Positions 1 through 9,719 are shown, numbered from the stretch's first letter. The stretch: 43,510 bases of DNA from Acidimicrobiia bacterium (GCA_009377505.1 WHTX01000004.1:1-43510), one strand, 5' to 3'. Notes: a model not told the origin generated them from the sequence alone. Program-made: numbers and translations.

Positions 1-428
1 GTCAGGTCGGTCGCCTCCCAGTGCGCCTTCGGGCCGGTCAAGCCGAAGGGCGTCATGGCCACGTAGACGAGCGCCGGGTTGCGTGCGGCCAGCTCCTCGT
101 AGCCGTACCCGCGGGCCTCGGCCTCACCGGGGCGGCCGGCGGTGAGGACGATGTCCGCGCCGACCGCCAGTTCCTGCAGCTGGGCCCGGCCCTCGTCGGT
201 GTCGAGGTCGAGCACGACGCTGGCCTTGCCCCGGTTGAACGCCCAGTGGTCGAGGGAGCGCTCGGGGTCACGGACGCCGTCGACGAAGGGGCCCAGGTGC
301 CGGGCTCGCTGGCCGCCAGGGGGTTCGATGGCGATCACCTCGGCGCCGAGCATGGCCAGCGTGTGACCGGCCAACTGGCCGCGGTCATCGGTCAGGTCGA
401 GCACCCGGTAGGGCGACAGCAGGGTCAC
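1..428 (-). CDS. CaiB/BaiF family CoA-transferase, N-terminal part (runs off window start)
   Basis: Reverse-strand translation VTLLSPYRVLDLTDDRGQLAGHTLAMLGAEVIAIEPPGGQRARHLGPFVDG...NRGKASVVLDLDTDEGRAQLQEL...; GTG start at 428 preceded by GAGGAGGG. Confidence 0.85.
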   Translation of the reverse strand, partial: MTLLSPYRVLDLTDDRGQLAGHTLAMLGAEVIAIEPPGGQRARHLGPFVDGVRDPERSLDHWAFNRGKASVVLDLDTDEGRAQLQELAVGADIVLTAGRPGEAEARGYGYEELAARNPALVYVAMTPFGLTGPKAHWEATDL

Positions 429-707
429 CGATCCCTCCTCGATCTCAGTGTCGTCGGTCACCCAGTCTGGCACGACGGACCACCGGGGGCGGGGGGCGGG
501 GCGCGAGCGGGCGCGGGCTGCTGGCTGTGGGCGCCTGGTCGACAGCGCCCGCTGACCGCGGCCTCCACCGGAAGCGGCAGCGCAGCGCGCGGTTCTGCGC
601 GCCATCGGCTGCCCGGGCATGGCCGGCCGCCAGATCTGGCCGCGGAGATCGCGGGTCTCCGTGGCGCAACCTGCCACCTCACCGCGCCTGTGAGGGAGGG
701 AGCGGCC

Positions 708-1373
708 TCAGTGCCAGGGGACGCGCTCGGTGAGGTGCTCGTCCCATCGGTCGAAGGCCATCACGTCCTCGAGTGGTCGGCGGGGCGCGGGCCCGAAGCC
801 CCGGCCCGTCGTCCATGCCACGGGCAGCAGCGCCACCTGGGTCACGTCGTCGTAGGGGATCCCCAGGAGCGCAGCGGCCTCCCGCTCCCGCCGCCGGTGC
901 ACGGTCGTGTAGCAGGAGCCCAGCCCCCGGCTCCGCAGGGCGAGCTGGAAGCTCCAGATGGCGGGCAGGATCGAGTCCCACATCCCCGGGCCGTTGTAGT
1001 CGGCGGGGTGCCGTCCCAGCATGCAGGGGACCACGAGGACAGGGACGTGTTCGAGGTTGCCGGCCAGGTGGGCGGCGGAGGCCGTGACCCGGTCGCCCAC
1101 GCGCCCGCTGCCCGCCACGCGCTGGGCCGCCTCGATGATGGCCAGGCCGCCGGCCCGCCGGTAGAGCTCCGCCAGCCCCTGCCGGGTCGCCGGGTCGCGC
1201 ACCACCAGCCAGCGCCAGTTCTGGGCGTTGCCCCCGGTCGGGGCCTGTAGGGCCAGGCGCAGGCAGTCGACCACGACCTCGTCAGGGACTGGCCGTTCGA
1301 GGTCGAGCCGCCGTCGGACCGAGCGGGTCGTCGTCAAGAGCTCGTCGACGGTGGCGATCTGGCTGCTGTCCAC
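708..1373 (-). CDS. nitroreductase family protein
   Basis: VDSSQIATVDELLTTTRSVRRRLDLERPVPDEVVVDCLRLALQAPTGGNAQNWRWLVVRDP...; probable GTG start inside the longer 708..1808 ORF. Confidence 0.85.
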   Translation of the reverse strand: MDSSQIATVDELLTTTRSVRRRLDLERPVPDEVVVDCLRLALQAPTGGNAQNWRWLVVRDPATRQGLAELYRRAGGLAIIEAAQRVAGSGRVGDRVTASAAHLAGNLEHVPVLVVPCMLGRHPADYNGPGMWDSILPAIWSFQLALRSRGLGSCYTTVHRRREREAAALLGIPYDDVTQVALLPVAWTTGRGFGPAPRRPLEDVMAFDRWDEHLTERVPWH

Positions 1374-1458
1374 GTCCGTCCCCCGCGCCTCGTCGCTCGC
1401 CCGGCGGCTCCGCCGGCATCCGTTGCCCCAGGGCAACGTCGCGGCAAGCATCGCGCGC

Positions 1459-2256
1459 ATGGACCTGCAGCTGAACGGGAAGCGCGCCTTGGTGACGGGG
1501 GGGAGCCGAGGAATCGGCAAGGCGGTGGCCCGCGTCCTCGCCGAGGAGGGCTGTGCAGTGGCCGTTGCCGCCCGGGGCGTTGAGGCGCTCGAGGCGACGG
1601 CGACGGAACTGGCGGGCCGGACGGGCGGGACGGTCCTGCCCGTCGTGGGCGACACCGGCTCGGCCGAGTCCGTCGAGGCCATGGTGGCCCAGGCCGCCGG
1701 CGCCCTCGGCGGGGTCGACATCCTCGTGAACAACGCGGCCAAGCCCCTCGGCCAGTCGGCCCCGCCCAAGCTGGCGGACATCACCGCCGAGCTGTTCTGG
1801 GAGGACATGAACGTGAAGGTGCTCGGCTACCTGCGCTGCGCCCAGGCCGTCGCCCCCCTCATGGCCCGCTCGGGGTGGGGCCACATCGTGAACATCTCCG
1901 GCCTCGGGGCGCGCACGACGGGCTCGGCCATCGGCTCGATGCGCAACGTGTCCGTGGCCGCATTGACCAAGAACCTGGCCGACGAGCTCGGCCCGAAGGG
2001 CATCAACGTGACCGTGGTCCACCCCGGCCTGACGCGCACCGAGGCGACCCCAGCAGTGATCGCCCGCGTCGCTGAGGCGCAGGGCATCTCCGAGGCCGAC
2101 GCAGAGGCCCGCCTCGGCTCGAACGCCATCCGCCGGCTCGTCGACGCCGAGGAGGTGGCCTGGGTCGTGGCCTTCCTCGCCTCGCCCCGCAGCGCCGCGG
2201 TCACGGGCGACGCCGTCGTGTGCGGCGGCGGGCAACCCGGGCCGATCTACTATTGA
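1459..2256 (+). CDS. SDR family oxidoreductase
   Basis: MDLQLNGKRALVTGGSRGIGKAVARVLAEEG...ILVNNAAKPLG; TGxxxGIG and NNA motifs; ATG at 1459. Confidence 0.9.
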   Translation: MDLQLNGKRALVTGGSRGIGKAVARVLAEEGCAVAVAARGVEALEATATELAGRTGGTVLPVVGDTGSAESVEAMVAQAAGALGGVDILVNNAAKPLGQSAPPKLADITAELFWEDMNVKVLGYLRCAQAVAPLMARSGWGHIVNISGLGARTTGSAIGSMRNVSVAALTKNLADELGPKGINVTVVHPGLTRTEATPAVIARVAEAQGISEADAEARLGSNAIRRLVDAEEVAWVVAFLASPRSAAVTGDAVVCGGGQPGPIYY

Positions 2257-2294
2257 GGTAGAGTGCGCGGGGAACACCACCCCGGCGGGGACGG

Positions 2295-5200
2295 TTGAAC
2301 CGGGCACGTGGCGTGCGGGTGCGGCAGGATGTCGGCTCGGGCGCCCAGCGGAGCGCGGGTGCTCCATCCTCGACGGCAGGCCTCCCTGTGCCCTGTCGTG
2401 CAACTCACGCAGGACGCCACCGGGGGCCGAGCGGTGCTGGCGGGGCCCGGACGAGTCGTCGCCCCCACGTGCCGACACTCCCGCGAACGGAGACGAACGT
2501 CGATACCACCCACAGCACGGCGATCCCCCCCGAGGCCGACCGCCCCCGGCGAGACGAGGAGCACGGCGGCGTCCTCGCGGTCGCCGACCGCCCCACCGCC
2601 GACGGGCCCGGCGGGCCCGGGACACCAGGCGCGTCAGCAGGCTCGGCCACGGCGCAGAGCCGAGCGGCCGGCGGCGCACCTGGGGCCCGACACCTCGAGG
2701 GCGCGGTCGCCACGGCGGGCCCGCCCCCCAGCGGCGCGGCGCTGGAGCACCTGGTGGTGCTCTCCGCATCCGGTGAGGCCAGCCCCGAGCAGGTCGCGCT
2801 GCTCGAGGCCCACCCCGAGGCGTGGGCGGAGACGCTGCACCGGGTGCTCAGCGAGACGACCACCTCGCTGCGCGGCGTCCGTCGCCTGACGGGGCCCGAA
2901 CGGGACCAGGTCGTGGCTGACTTCGAGAAGGAGCTGGCCCGCTACACGTCAGCCCTCGTCGGCCTCGTCGGCCATCGGGCCGCGGGTATCGAACCTGGTC
3001 CGGAGCCCGCCACCGGGCTGGCCGAGCCGACGTCCTCGGCCGAGCCCGAGGTGCTCGAACCAGGCACCACCGTCCTGCAGCTCTCCTGGGCTCCGGGCCG
3101 AGTCGTCGCCTGGGGCGGCGGGCACAACGCGCCCGCGGCCACCGTCGACCAGGTCACAGACCTCCTCGCTGCCGCCGGCGCTCCCGGCACGGGCTGGACC
3201 GAGCAGGCGCCCGTCGCCCTCCTCGACGAGACGAAGGCCGAGGCCCTCGCCGCGCCGGTGAGCGACGTGCTCGGCTGGCTCGTGGCCCTCCACGCCGACC
3301 CTGAGCCGGTCGTCGGCCCGAGCGTTCGCTGGCTGGCCCGGGTGGCCGCCGTGGCCGTGTCCCTCGTCGCCCGGGGCCGCATGGTGCCCCTGCTGCGCCA
3401 GTCCAAGAGCACGCGCAACGCTGGCCGTGGCCCCGGGTCGTTCTCGGTGCGCTGGTCCCCGGCGCTCGTCGACGAACGCGTGCTCAACGACCTAGCTGGT
3501 TCCCTGCCGGGCTCGGTCGCCCCGCTCGACGCCCGCAACGACGGCCGGGCCGTCACCCAGGGGGTGCTGGCCGGCATCGTCGACGCCATCTGCCGCACGG
3601 CCGCCGCCCGCATCGAGGTGCCGGCGCCGCCGCCCAACCCCCGCACGAGCGCGGATGTGGCCGAGACGTTCCTCGCCCGGCTCGACGGCAGCCGCTTCGA
3701 GGCGCCGCCCAAGGCGGGCGGCGAGCTGTCCGGCCGACTCGAGCGGTGGGCGAAGCCGGTGACCTCGCCCGTGGGGGCCGTGCACCTGATCCTCCAGCTC
3801 GCCCCGCCCGACGACGTCGGCGCCTGGCTGCTGTCCGTGCTCGCCGCCGGCATCGACCGCCATCCCGTACCCGTCGAGGTCGCGCTCGTGACCGCGCCCG
3901 ACGCCTCTCGCCGCCAGGTCGAGCACCATCTCGCCCGCCTCGAGCGGTTGCTGCCCGTGCTCCGTCGCCCTGGCGGGCCCCGACGCGGCCAGGTGGTCCT
4001 CGACCAGGACGAGGCCTGGGAGCTGATGGCCCGCACCGGTGCCACCGTCGAGGCCGCCGGCTACGAGGTGCGGCTCCCGACGCTCTCCCGGCGCAAGCCC
4101 ACGCCCTACCTGCGGCTCTTCTCCGAGGGCCAAGAGTCCGTGGTCGGCGCCCACCAGCTCGCCAACGTGCGCTGGTCGGCCGTCTTCGACGACGTCGAGC
4201 TCGACGCCACCGAGATCGCCCGCCTCGCGGCCCAGGCCCGGCCCCTGGTCCGCTCCCGGGGCCGATGGGTGGCGCTCGACCACGCCGACCTGGCCGAGGC
4301 GGCCGCCGCCCTCGCCGAGCGGGCGTCCACCACGCAGCTCACCGGCGCAGCCATGTTGCGCCACGCGTTGGGCCTCGAGGGCTCGAGCCTCGCCGGGGGC
4401 ATCAAGCTCGAGGGCAGCGGCTGGGCGGTCAACCTCTTCGAGCGGGCCCTCGAGGCCCCGACCGAGCCCAGGACGTCTCCCGAGGGCTTCGTCGGCACGC
4501 TGCGGACCTACCAGGCCGAGGCGCTCGCCTGGCTCGGCTTCCTCGAGTCCACCGGCCTCGGCGGCTGCCTGGCCCTGGACATGGGGCTCGGCAAGACCCC
4601 CACCGTGCTCGCCCATCTGCGCGAGACGCGCGGCGGCGCGCCGGCCCTGGTCATCGCCCCGCCTGCGGTGGTGGGCAACTGGGCGGCCGAGGCGTCCCGC
4701 TTCACCCCTGGCCTGCGAGTCGTCGTGCATCACGGGTCCGACCGGGCGAGCACCAGGGCCCTTGCCGGGGTGGCGTCCCGGGCCGACGTGGTGCTCACCA
4801 CCTATGGCACCGCTGTGCGGGACATCGACGCCCTCGAGGACATCGAGTGGGGCTGGGTCGTGCTCGACGAGGCCCAGGTCATCAAGAACCCCCAGAGCGA
4901 GACCTCCCAGCAGCTGCGCCGCCTACGGGCCAAGGGCAAGGTGGCGCTCACGGGCACGCCCATCGAGAACGGGCTCGGCGACCTCTGGGCCATCCTCGAC
5001 TTCACGAACCCGGGCCTCGTCGGCGCCCGGCCCGCGTTCATCGCCCAGCTCTCCCGGGAGGGTGACGCCCGGGGCGCGGCCGAGGGCGCCCTCCGGGCGC
5101 TGAACGGCATCCTGGTGTTCCGTCGCACCAAGGCCGAGCCGGCCATCGCCGCCGAGCTCCCCGACCGCATCGACGAGCTCGACCACTGCGCCATGACCCC

Positions 5201-5936
5201 CGAGCAGATTGGCCTTTACCAGGCCGTGCTCGACAACCTGGTGACCGCGCCGGCGACGAACGGGGAGGGCACCGAGGCCCGCACCGGGCAGGTGCTCGCC
5301 GCCATCACCGCCCTCAAGCAGATCTGCAACCACCCCGCCGCCTACCAGGACGACGACCCGGGCCGGCCCCTCGACGGGCGCTCGGGCAAGTTGGCCCGGC
5401 TCGAGGAGATCGTCGAGGACGTGTTCGCCGCCGGGGAGAAGGTGCTGATCTTCACGCACTTCGCCACCTGGGGGCAGCGCCTCGCCGTCTACCTGTCGCG
5501 CAAGATGGGGACGCGGGTGGCCTGTTACCACGGTGGCCTGGCCCGGGGCGCGAGGGACAAGTTGATCAGCGACTTCCAGTCCGAGGAGGGGCCGGGGGCT
5601 CTGGTATTGTCCCTCAAGGCCGGCGGCACCGGCCTCAACCTGACGGCCGCCAGCCACGTCGTCCTCTACGACCGCTGGTGGAACCCTGCCGTCGAGGACC
5701 AGGCCCGCGACCGGGCATGGCGCATCGGCCAGACCCGGACCGTGGTGGCCCACCGGCTGGTGTGCCCGGGCACGGTGGACGAGCGAGTCGAGGAGGTCGT
5801 GGCGGGCAAGAGGCGCATCGCCGACCTGGTGCTGCCTCGCTCGAGCTCGCTCGGCGACCTCGACGCCAGCCAGCTGCGCACCGCGCTCGGCCTGCGGCCG
5901 GACCAGGTGCTGACCGAGGACGACCTGTGCCGGTGA
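2295..5936 (+). CDS. SNF2-family DEAD/DEAH-box helicase (start uncertain, probably between 2295 and 2760)
   Basis: LDMGLGKTPTVLAHL (Walker A), VVLDEAQVIKN (DEAQ), ALTGTPIENGLGDLW, SLKAGGTGLNLTAASHVVLYDRWWNPAVEDQARDRAWRIGQTR (motifs V/VI). Confidence 0.9.
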   Translation: MNRARGVRVRQDVGSGAQRSAGAPSSTAGLPVPCRATHAGRHRGPSGAGGARTSRRPHVPTLPRTETNVDTTHSTAIPPEADRPRRDEEHGGVLAVADRPTADGPGGPGTPGASAGSATAQSRAAGGAPGARHLEGAVATAGPPPSGAALEHLVVLSASGEASPEQVALLEAHPEAWAETLHRVLSETTTSLRGVRRLTGPERDQVVADFEKELARYTSALVGLVGHRAAGIEPGPEPATGLAEPTSSAEPEVLEPGTTVLQLSWAPGRVVAWGGGHNAPAATVDQVTDLLAAAGAPGTGWTEQAPVALLDETKAEALAAPVSDVLGWLVALHADPEPVVGPSVRWLARVAAVAVSLVARGRMVPLLRQSKSTRNAGRGPGSFSVRWSPALVDERVLNDLAGSLPGSVAPLDARNDGRAVTQGVLAGIVDAICRTAAARIEVPAPPPNPRTSADVAETFLARLDGSRFEAPPKAGGELSGRLERWAKPVTSPVGAVHLILQLAPPDDVGAWLLSVLAAGIDRHPVPVEVALVTAPDASRRQVEHHLARLERLLPVLRRPGGPRRGQVVLDQDEAWELMARTGATVEAAGYEVRLPTLSRRKPTPYLRLFSEGQESVVGAHQLANVRWSAVFDDVELDATEIARLAAQARPLVRSRGRWVALDHADLAEAAAALAERASTTQLTGAAMLRHALGLEGSSLAGGIKLEGSGWAVNLFERALEAPTEPRTSPEGFVGTLRTYQAEALAWLGFLESTGLGGCLALDMGLGKTPTVLAHLRETRGGAPALVIAPPAVVGNWAAEASRFTPGLRVVVHHGSDRASTRALAGVASRADVVLTTYGTAVRDIDALEDIEWGWVVLDEAQVIKNPQSETSQQLRRLRAKGKVALTGTPIENGLGDLWAILDFTNPGLVGARPAFIAQLSREGDARGAAEGALRALNGILVFRRTKAEPAIAAELPDRIDELDHCAMTPEQIGLYQAVLDNLVTAPATNGEGTEARTGQVLAAITALKQICNHPAAYQDDDPGRPLDGRSGKLARLEEIVEDVFAAGEKVLIFTHFATWGQRLAVYLSRKMGTRVACYHGGLARGARDKLISDFQSEEGPGALVLSLKAGGTGLNLTAASHVVLYDRWWNPAVEDQARDRAWRIGQTRTVVAHRLVCPGTVDERVEEVVAGKRRIADLVLPRSSSLGDLDASQLRTALGLRPDQVLTEDDLCR

Positions 5937-6274
5937 AGCGGAGCCGACGCGCCCAGCAGGCCCAGCGCCGCCGGGCCCCGGGCGCAGCCGGCGGCCGGGG
6001 CAAGGCCAACCGGGCGGAGGAGGCCCGTCGCTTCTGGGGCGACCGGGCGGCCGTCGAGGAGCCGGCGCCGGCCGTGCGCCCCACCCCGGACGCCTCGGCC
6101 CTCGTGCGCTCGCTGGGACCGCCGCCCCTCGTGGGCCACGACCGGGCGGCCGAGGCCTACTTCGCCGCCGTCTACGACCGTGCTGTCGGGCTGGCCGCCG
6201 CCTTGGCCGCGGCGAGCGGGCTGTTGCAGGCGGAGGGCGACGGGGAGGACGACCCCGGCCCCGAGGCGAGCTGA
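5933..6274 (+). CDS. small hypothetical protein with basic N-terminus, translationally coupled to the helicase
   Basis: GTGA 4-nt overlap with helicase stop; VKRSRRAQQAQRRRAPGAAGGRGKANRAEEARRFWGD... Confidence 0.6.
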   Translation: MKRSRRAQQAQRRRAPGAAGGRGKANRAEEARRFWGDRAAVEEPAPAVRPTPDASALVRSLGPPPLVGHDRAAEAYFAAVYDRAVGLAAALAAASGLLQAEGDGEDDPGPEAS

Positions 6275-6280
6275 GCGGCG

Positions 6281-7756
6281 CTACCCCTGCGGGCCGAGCT
6301 CGCGGAAGCGCAGCGCCCGGCCGGCCCCGACGCCGGTGTGCTCGCCGTCGCGGTAGGCCACCTGCCCGTTCACCAGCACCAGGGCCACGCCGGCCGGTTC
6401 GAGCCTGGGATCGTCCCAGGTGGCGAGGTCGCGGACCATTCGGGGGTCGAAGACGACGAGGTCGGCCCAGTCCCCTTCCGCCACCCGTCCCCGTCCCGCC
6501 AGCCCGAACCGGTCACAGGACAGGCTGGTCATGCGGCGGACCGCCTCGCCGAGGGGGAGCACCTCCCGGTCGCGCACATAGTGGCCGAGCACCCGGGGGA
6601 ACGTGCCGAAGAGGCGGGGGTGGGGCTGGCCGCGGACGTCGGGGATCCCGTCGGAGCCCACCATCACGAGGGGGTGGCCGAGGTTGGTCTCGACGTCCTC
6701 CTCCCGCATGAGGAACTGGATGCAGATCGTCTGCTTGCCGAGGGGGTGGGTGAGCACCTCGCGCACCACGGCGGCGAGGCCGACGTCGCGTTCGGCCGCG
6801 ACGTCCGTCAGCATGCGGCCCTCGAGCTCGGGGAAGGCCAGGCAGGAGGCGATGCGGATCACCTCGGCGAGGCCCACGTCGACCCGCTCGAGGTCGAAGT
6901 ACTGGTACATCGGGCCCGAGCCGGCCACGTAGGGGTAGACGTCGAGGGTGACGTCGGCGCCGGTCCCGTTGGCCTCGTCGACTTTGGCCAGCGAGTCGAC
7001 GACCTTGCCCCAGTTCGCCTGCCCGGCCGCCTTGTGGTGGGACAGGTGCACGGGGCAGCCCGACTCCCGGCCGATGAGCAGCGCCTCGTCGACCGCCTCC
7101 AGCAGGCGGTCGCCCTCGTTGCGCAGGTGGGTGTTGTAGAGCCCGTCGTGGGACGCCGCGGCCCGGGCCAGCTCGACGATCTCCTCGGTCGCCGCCCAGC
7201 GCCCCGGCTGGTACATGAGGCCCGTCGACAGCCCGACAGCCCCCTGTTCCATGGCCTCGAACACCCAGCCCCTCATCGTGGCCAGCTCGGCTGAGGTCGG
7301 TGGGCGCTTCTCCAGCCCCATCGCCGCCTGGCGCAGGGTGTTGTGGCCGACCTGGCTGATGAAGTTCACCGCCGGGCCGCCCCCCTCGACGGTGGCCCCG
7401 TAGCCGGCCAGGTCGCCCCAACCGCCGCGGAAGTCGAGGGCGCCGCCCGTCGCCTCGCCGGGCACCACCGGCACCGCCGAGAAACCGCAGTTGCCGATGA
7501 CGACCGAGGTCACCCCCTGGGCCACCTTGAAGCCCAGCCCCGGGTCGCGCACCAGCGCGCCGTCGTCGTGGGTGTGCACGTCCACGAAGCCCGGGCACAA
7601 CACGCGACCAGCGCCGTCCAAGTCGACCGAGGCCGCCCCGGCGGAGCCGACCGAGCTGATGCGCCCGTCGCGCACCTCGACGTCACCCTCGGCCGGGGGG
7701 CCGCCCGAGCCGTCGTGGATGACGACGTCGCGGATGGCGAGATCGGCCTTGGCCAT
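6281..7756 (-). CDS. N-acyl-D-amino-acid deacylase / D-aminoacylase-like amidohydrolase
   Basis: MAKADLAIRDVVIHDGSGGPPAEGDVEVRDGRISSVG...GRVLCPGFVDVHTHDDGALV...; VDVHTHDD metal motif; VRRMTSLSCDRFGLAGRGRVAEGDWADLVVFDP. Confidence 0.88.
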   Translation of the reverse strand: MAKADLAIRDVVIHDGSGGPPAEGDVEVRDGRISSVGSAGAASVDLDGAGRVLCPGFVDVHTHDDGALVRDPGLGFKVAQGVTSVVIGNCGFSAVPVVPGEATGGALDFRGGWGDLAGYGATVEGGGPAVNFISQVGHNTLRQAAMGLEKRPPTSAELATMRGWVFEAMEQGAVGLSTGLMYQPGRWAATEEIVELARAAASHDGLYNTHLRNEGDRLLEAVDEALLIGRESGCPVHLSHHKAAGQANWGKVVDSLAKVDEANGTGADVTLDVYPYVAGSGPMYQYFDLERVDVGLAEVIRIASCLAFPELEGRMLTDVAAERDVGLAAVVREVLTHPLGKQTICIQFLMREEDVETNLGHPLVMVGSDGIPDVRGQPHPRLFGTFPRVLGHYVRDREVLPLGEAVRRMTSLSCDRFGLAGRGRVAEGDWADLVVFDPRMVRDLATWDDPRLEPAGVALVLVNGQVAYRDGEHTGVGAGRALRFRELGPQG

Positions 7757-7795
7757 GCCGGGCACGGTAGCCGTGACCCATGCCACCATGCCCCC

Positions 7796-7823
7796 ATGTC
7801 GTGCCCGGGCCCGGGCACGACAT
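7796..7823. promoter_or_regulatory. 28-bp perfect palindrome in divergent intergenic region
   Basis: ATGTCGTGCCCGGG/CCCGGGCACGACAT read directly. Confidence 0.6.
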
Positions 7824-7877
7824 CGTGGTCATCGGCGCGGGGTTGCGCACCGGCCCCAGCCGCTACGGCCTGTGAGA

Positions 7878-7998
7878 GGCATTGAGCGGAGCGACGCCCG
7901 AGCGGCGGGGAGCGGGAAGGCACTGAGCGGAGCGAGGCGCCCGAGCGGCGGGGAGCGGGAAGGCATTGAGCGGAGCGACGCCCGAGCGGCGGAGAGCA
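7878..7998. repeat. about 2.9 tandem copies of a 41-43 bp repeat
   Basis: ggca(t/c)tgagcggagcga(c/gg)gcccgagcggcggggagcgggaa starting at 7878, 7919 and 7962. Confidence 0.85.
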
Positions 7999-8044
7999 GT
8001 GGCGCGTTGGGAGGCACTGTCTACCCTCGGGTAGCGTCCGCACG

Positions 8045-9007
8045 ATGGGTGCGCTTGACGGACGAGTGGTGATCATCACCGGCGCTGGCCGGGGCATTGG
8101 GCGTGAGCACGCGCTGCTCATGGCCTCGGAAGGGGCCAAGGTCGTGGTCAACGACCTGGGCGGCAACATCGACGGCTCGGGCAGCGACGTCGGCCCAGCC
8201 CAAGAGGTGGTCGACGAGATCAAGGCCATGGGCGGCGCGGCGGTGGCCAACACCGACTCGGTGACCGACTGGGAAGGTGGGCAGCGCCTCGTCAACACCG
8301 CGGTCGAGGCCTTCGGCGACCTCCACGTGCTGGTCAACAACGCCGGCATCCTGCGGGACCGAGTCCTGGTCAACATGACCGAGCAGGAGTGGGACGCGGT
8401 CGCTGCCGTCCATCTCAAGGGCCACTTCGTGCCGAGCCGCTGGGCCGCTGCCTACTGGCGGGAGAAGTCCAAGGAGCTGGGCGAGCCGCTCAAGGCGTCC
8501 ATCGTCAACACCGCCTCGGGCGCCATGCTCGGCAACCCGGGCCAGACCAACTACACGGCGGCCAAGGCCGGCATCGCCGCCATGACCTTCGTCGAGGCGC
8601 AGGAGCTCAGCCGGTACGGCGTGCGCTCGAACTGCCTGGCCCCCGTGGCCCGCACGCGCCTGACGCTGCAGACGCCGGGCCTCGGCGACGTGGTGAAGGC
8701 CCCCGACGACCCCGCGCAGTTCGACCTCTACGACCCGGCCAACGTGTCCCCGCTCGTGGCCTACCTCGCCACGGAGGACTGCCCCTTCAACGGCGGCGTG
8801 TTCCATGTCGGCGGCAACGAGGTCGGCCTCTACGGCGGGTTCTCGCTCTCCGAGGAGAAGATCATCGCCACCGACGGCCGTTGGACGGTCGACGGCCTGC
8901 AGCAGAAGGCCGAGCGCCTGCTCGAGGGCCGGGGCCAACTCGCCTCTGTCGTCACCCACATCAACGACACCTTCAAAGGCTTCGGCAAGCGCCCGCCGAC
9001 GACGTGA
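8045..9007 (+). CDS. SDR family oxidoreductase (3-hydroxyacyl-CoA dehydrogenase/MFE-2-like)
   Basis: MGALDGRVVIITGAGRGIGREHALLMASEGAKVVVNDLGGNIDGSGSD...ADSVTDWE-like NTDSVTDWEGG...NNAGILRDR...YTAAKAG. Confidence 0.9.
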   Translation: MGALDGRVVIITGAGRGIGREHALLMASEGAKVVVNDLGGNIDGSGSDVGPAQEVVDEIKAMGGAAVANTDSVTDWEGGQRLVNTAVEAFGDLHVLVNNAGILRDRVLVNMTEQEWDAVAAVHLKGHFVPSRWAAAYWREKSKELGEPLKASIVNTASGAMLGNPGQTNYTAAKAGIAAMTFVEAQELSRYGVRSNCLAPVARTRLTLQTPGLGDVVKAPDDPAQFDLYDPANVSPLVAYLATEDCPFNGGVFHVGGNEVGLYGGFSLSEEKIIATDGRWTVDGLQQKAERLLEGRGQLASVVTHINDTFKGFGKRPPTT

Positions 9008-9203
9008 GCTGTGCGGCCGGCCGCCGGCCTGGCGGGCTGGCTACTTCCAGGGTGCCACCGTGGACCGGCCGACGCGGCGACGCTGCCAGCAGGCCCAGCT
9101 GGCGCGGTGAACGGCAGCCCAGAGCGCGGGTCTCCGCAGCTGGAGCTGCCCGGGAGGACGGTGCGCCCCCCGCCGCCCGCAGCGCACCCGCAGCGCGCCC
9201 TCC

Positions 9204-9719
9204 TCAGGGCAGTAGCGAGGCGGTGACCTCGAGCAGGGCTGCAGGGCGGACGCGTAGCGGCAGCCGCCTGTCATCGCCGGCGACGTCGAGCTCCGCCCAG
9301 GTGGACGGGCCGACCGTTCGGCGGGCGGGCGCTCCGGGGCCGAGGCGCAGCGGCCGTACGCCGGGCATTGCCCGCAACGGGTACCAGGCCGTGCCCTGCG
9401 ACGTGGCTACGAGCACCCCGGGCACCCAACGGTTGGCCAGGCCGAAGACCTGGCCGGCGGCATGGCACTCCCAGCCTCGGCCGCCGAGGCGCTGGGCCAG
9501 GCCCCGGGCCCGGCGGGACTGCAGCGACTGGGCCAGCACGGGCAGGCCGAGCCCGAGGGTGGGGACGGTGACGGCGAGGTCGAGGGCGGCGAACCACAAC
9601 GGGCGGGACACGTCGCCCGCCGCGCCGGCGAGGGCGCGCACCACGGTGACGGCCAGCCCGATGGCGACCGCCAGCCAGGCCCGCCCCAACCACTCGTCAC
9701 GCAGCTCGTCCCGGTCCAT
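9204..9719 (-). CDS. hypothetical protein with two probable N-terminal TM helices
   Basis: MDRDELRDEWLGRAWLAVAIGLAVTVVRALAGAAGDVSRPLWFAALDLAVTVPTLGLGLPVLAQ... Confidence 0.6.
   Translation of the reverse strand: MDRDELRDEWLGRAWLAVAIGLAVTVVRALAGAAGDVSRPLWFAALDLAVTVPTLGLGLPVLAQSLQSRRARGLAQRLGGRGWECHAAGQVFGLANRWVPGVLVATSQGTAWYPLRAMPGVRPLRLGPGAPARRTVGPSTWAELDVAGDDRRLPLRVRPAALLEVTASLLP

Noticed and set aside
21-1250. 409-aa + strand ORF at window start
   Set aside because: Opposes clear CoA-transferase and nitroreductase on the minus strand; composition is of a shadow frame.
1282-2769. 495-aa minus ORF overlapping SDR and helicase 5' region
   Set aside because: Arg/Pro/Gly-rich shadow frame covering a convincing SDR on the other strand.
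7878-7998. Possible CRISPR array
   Set aside because: Repeats are contiguous with no unique spacers; only about three units.
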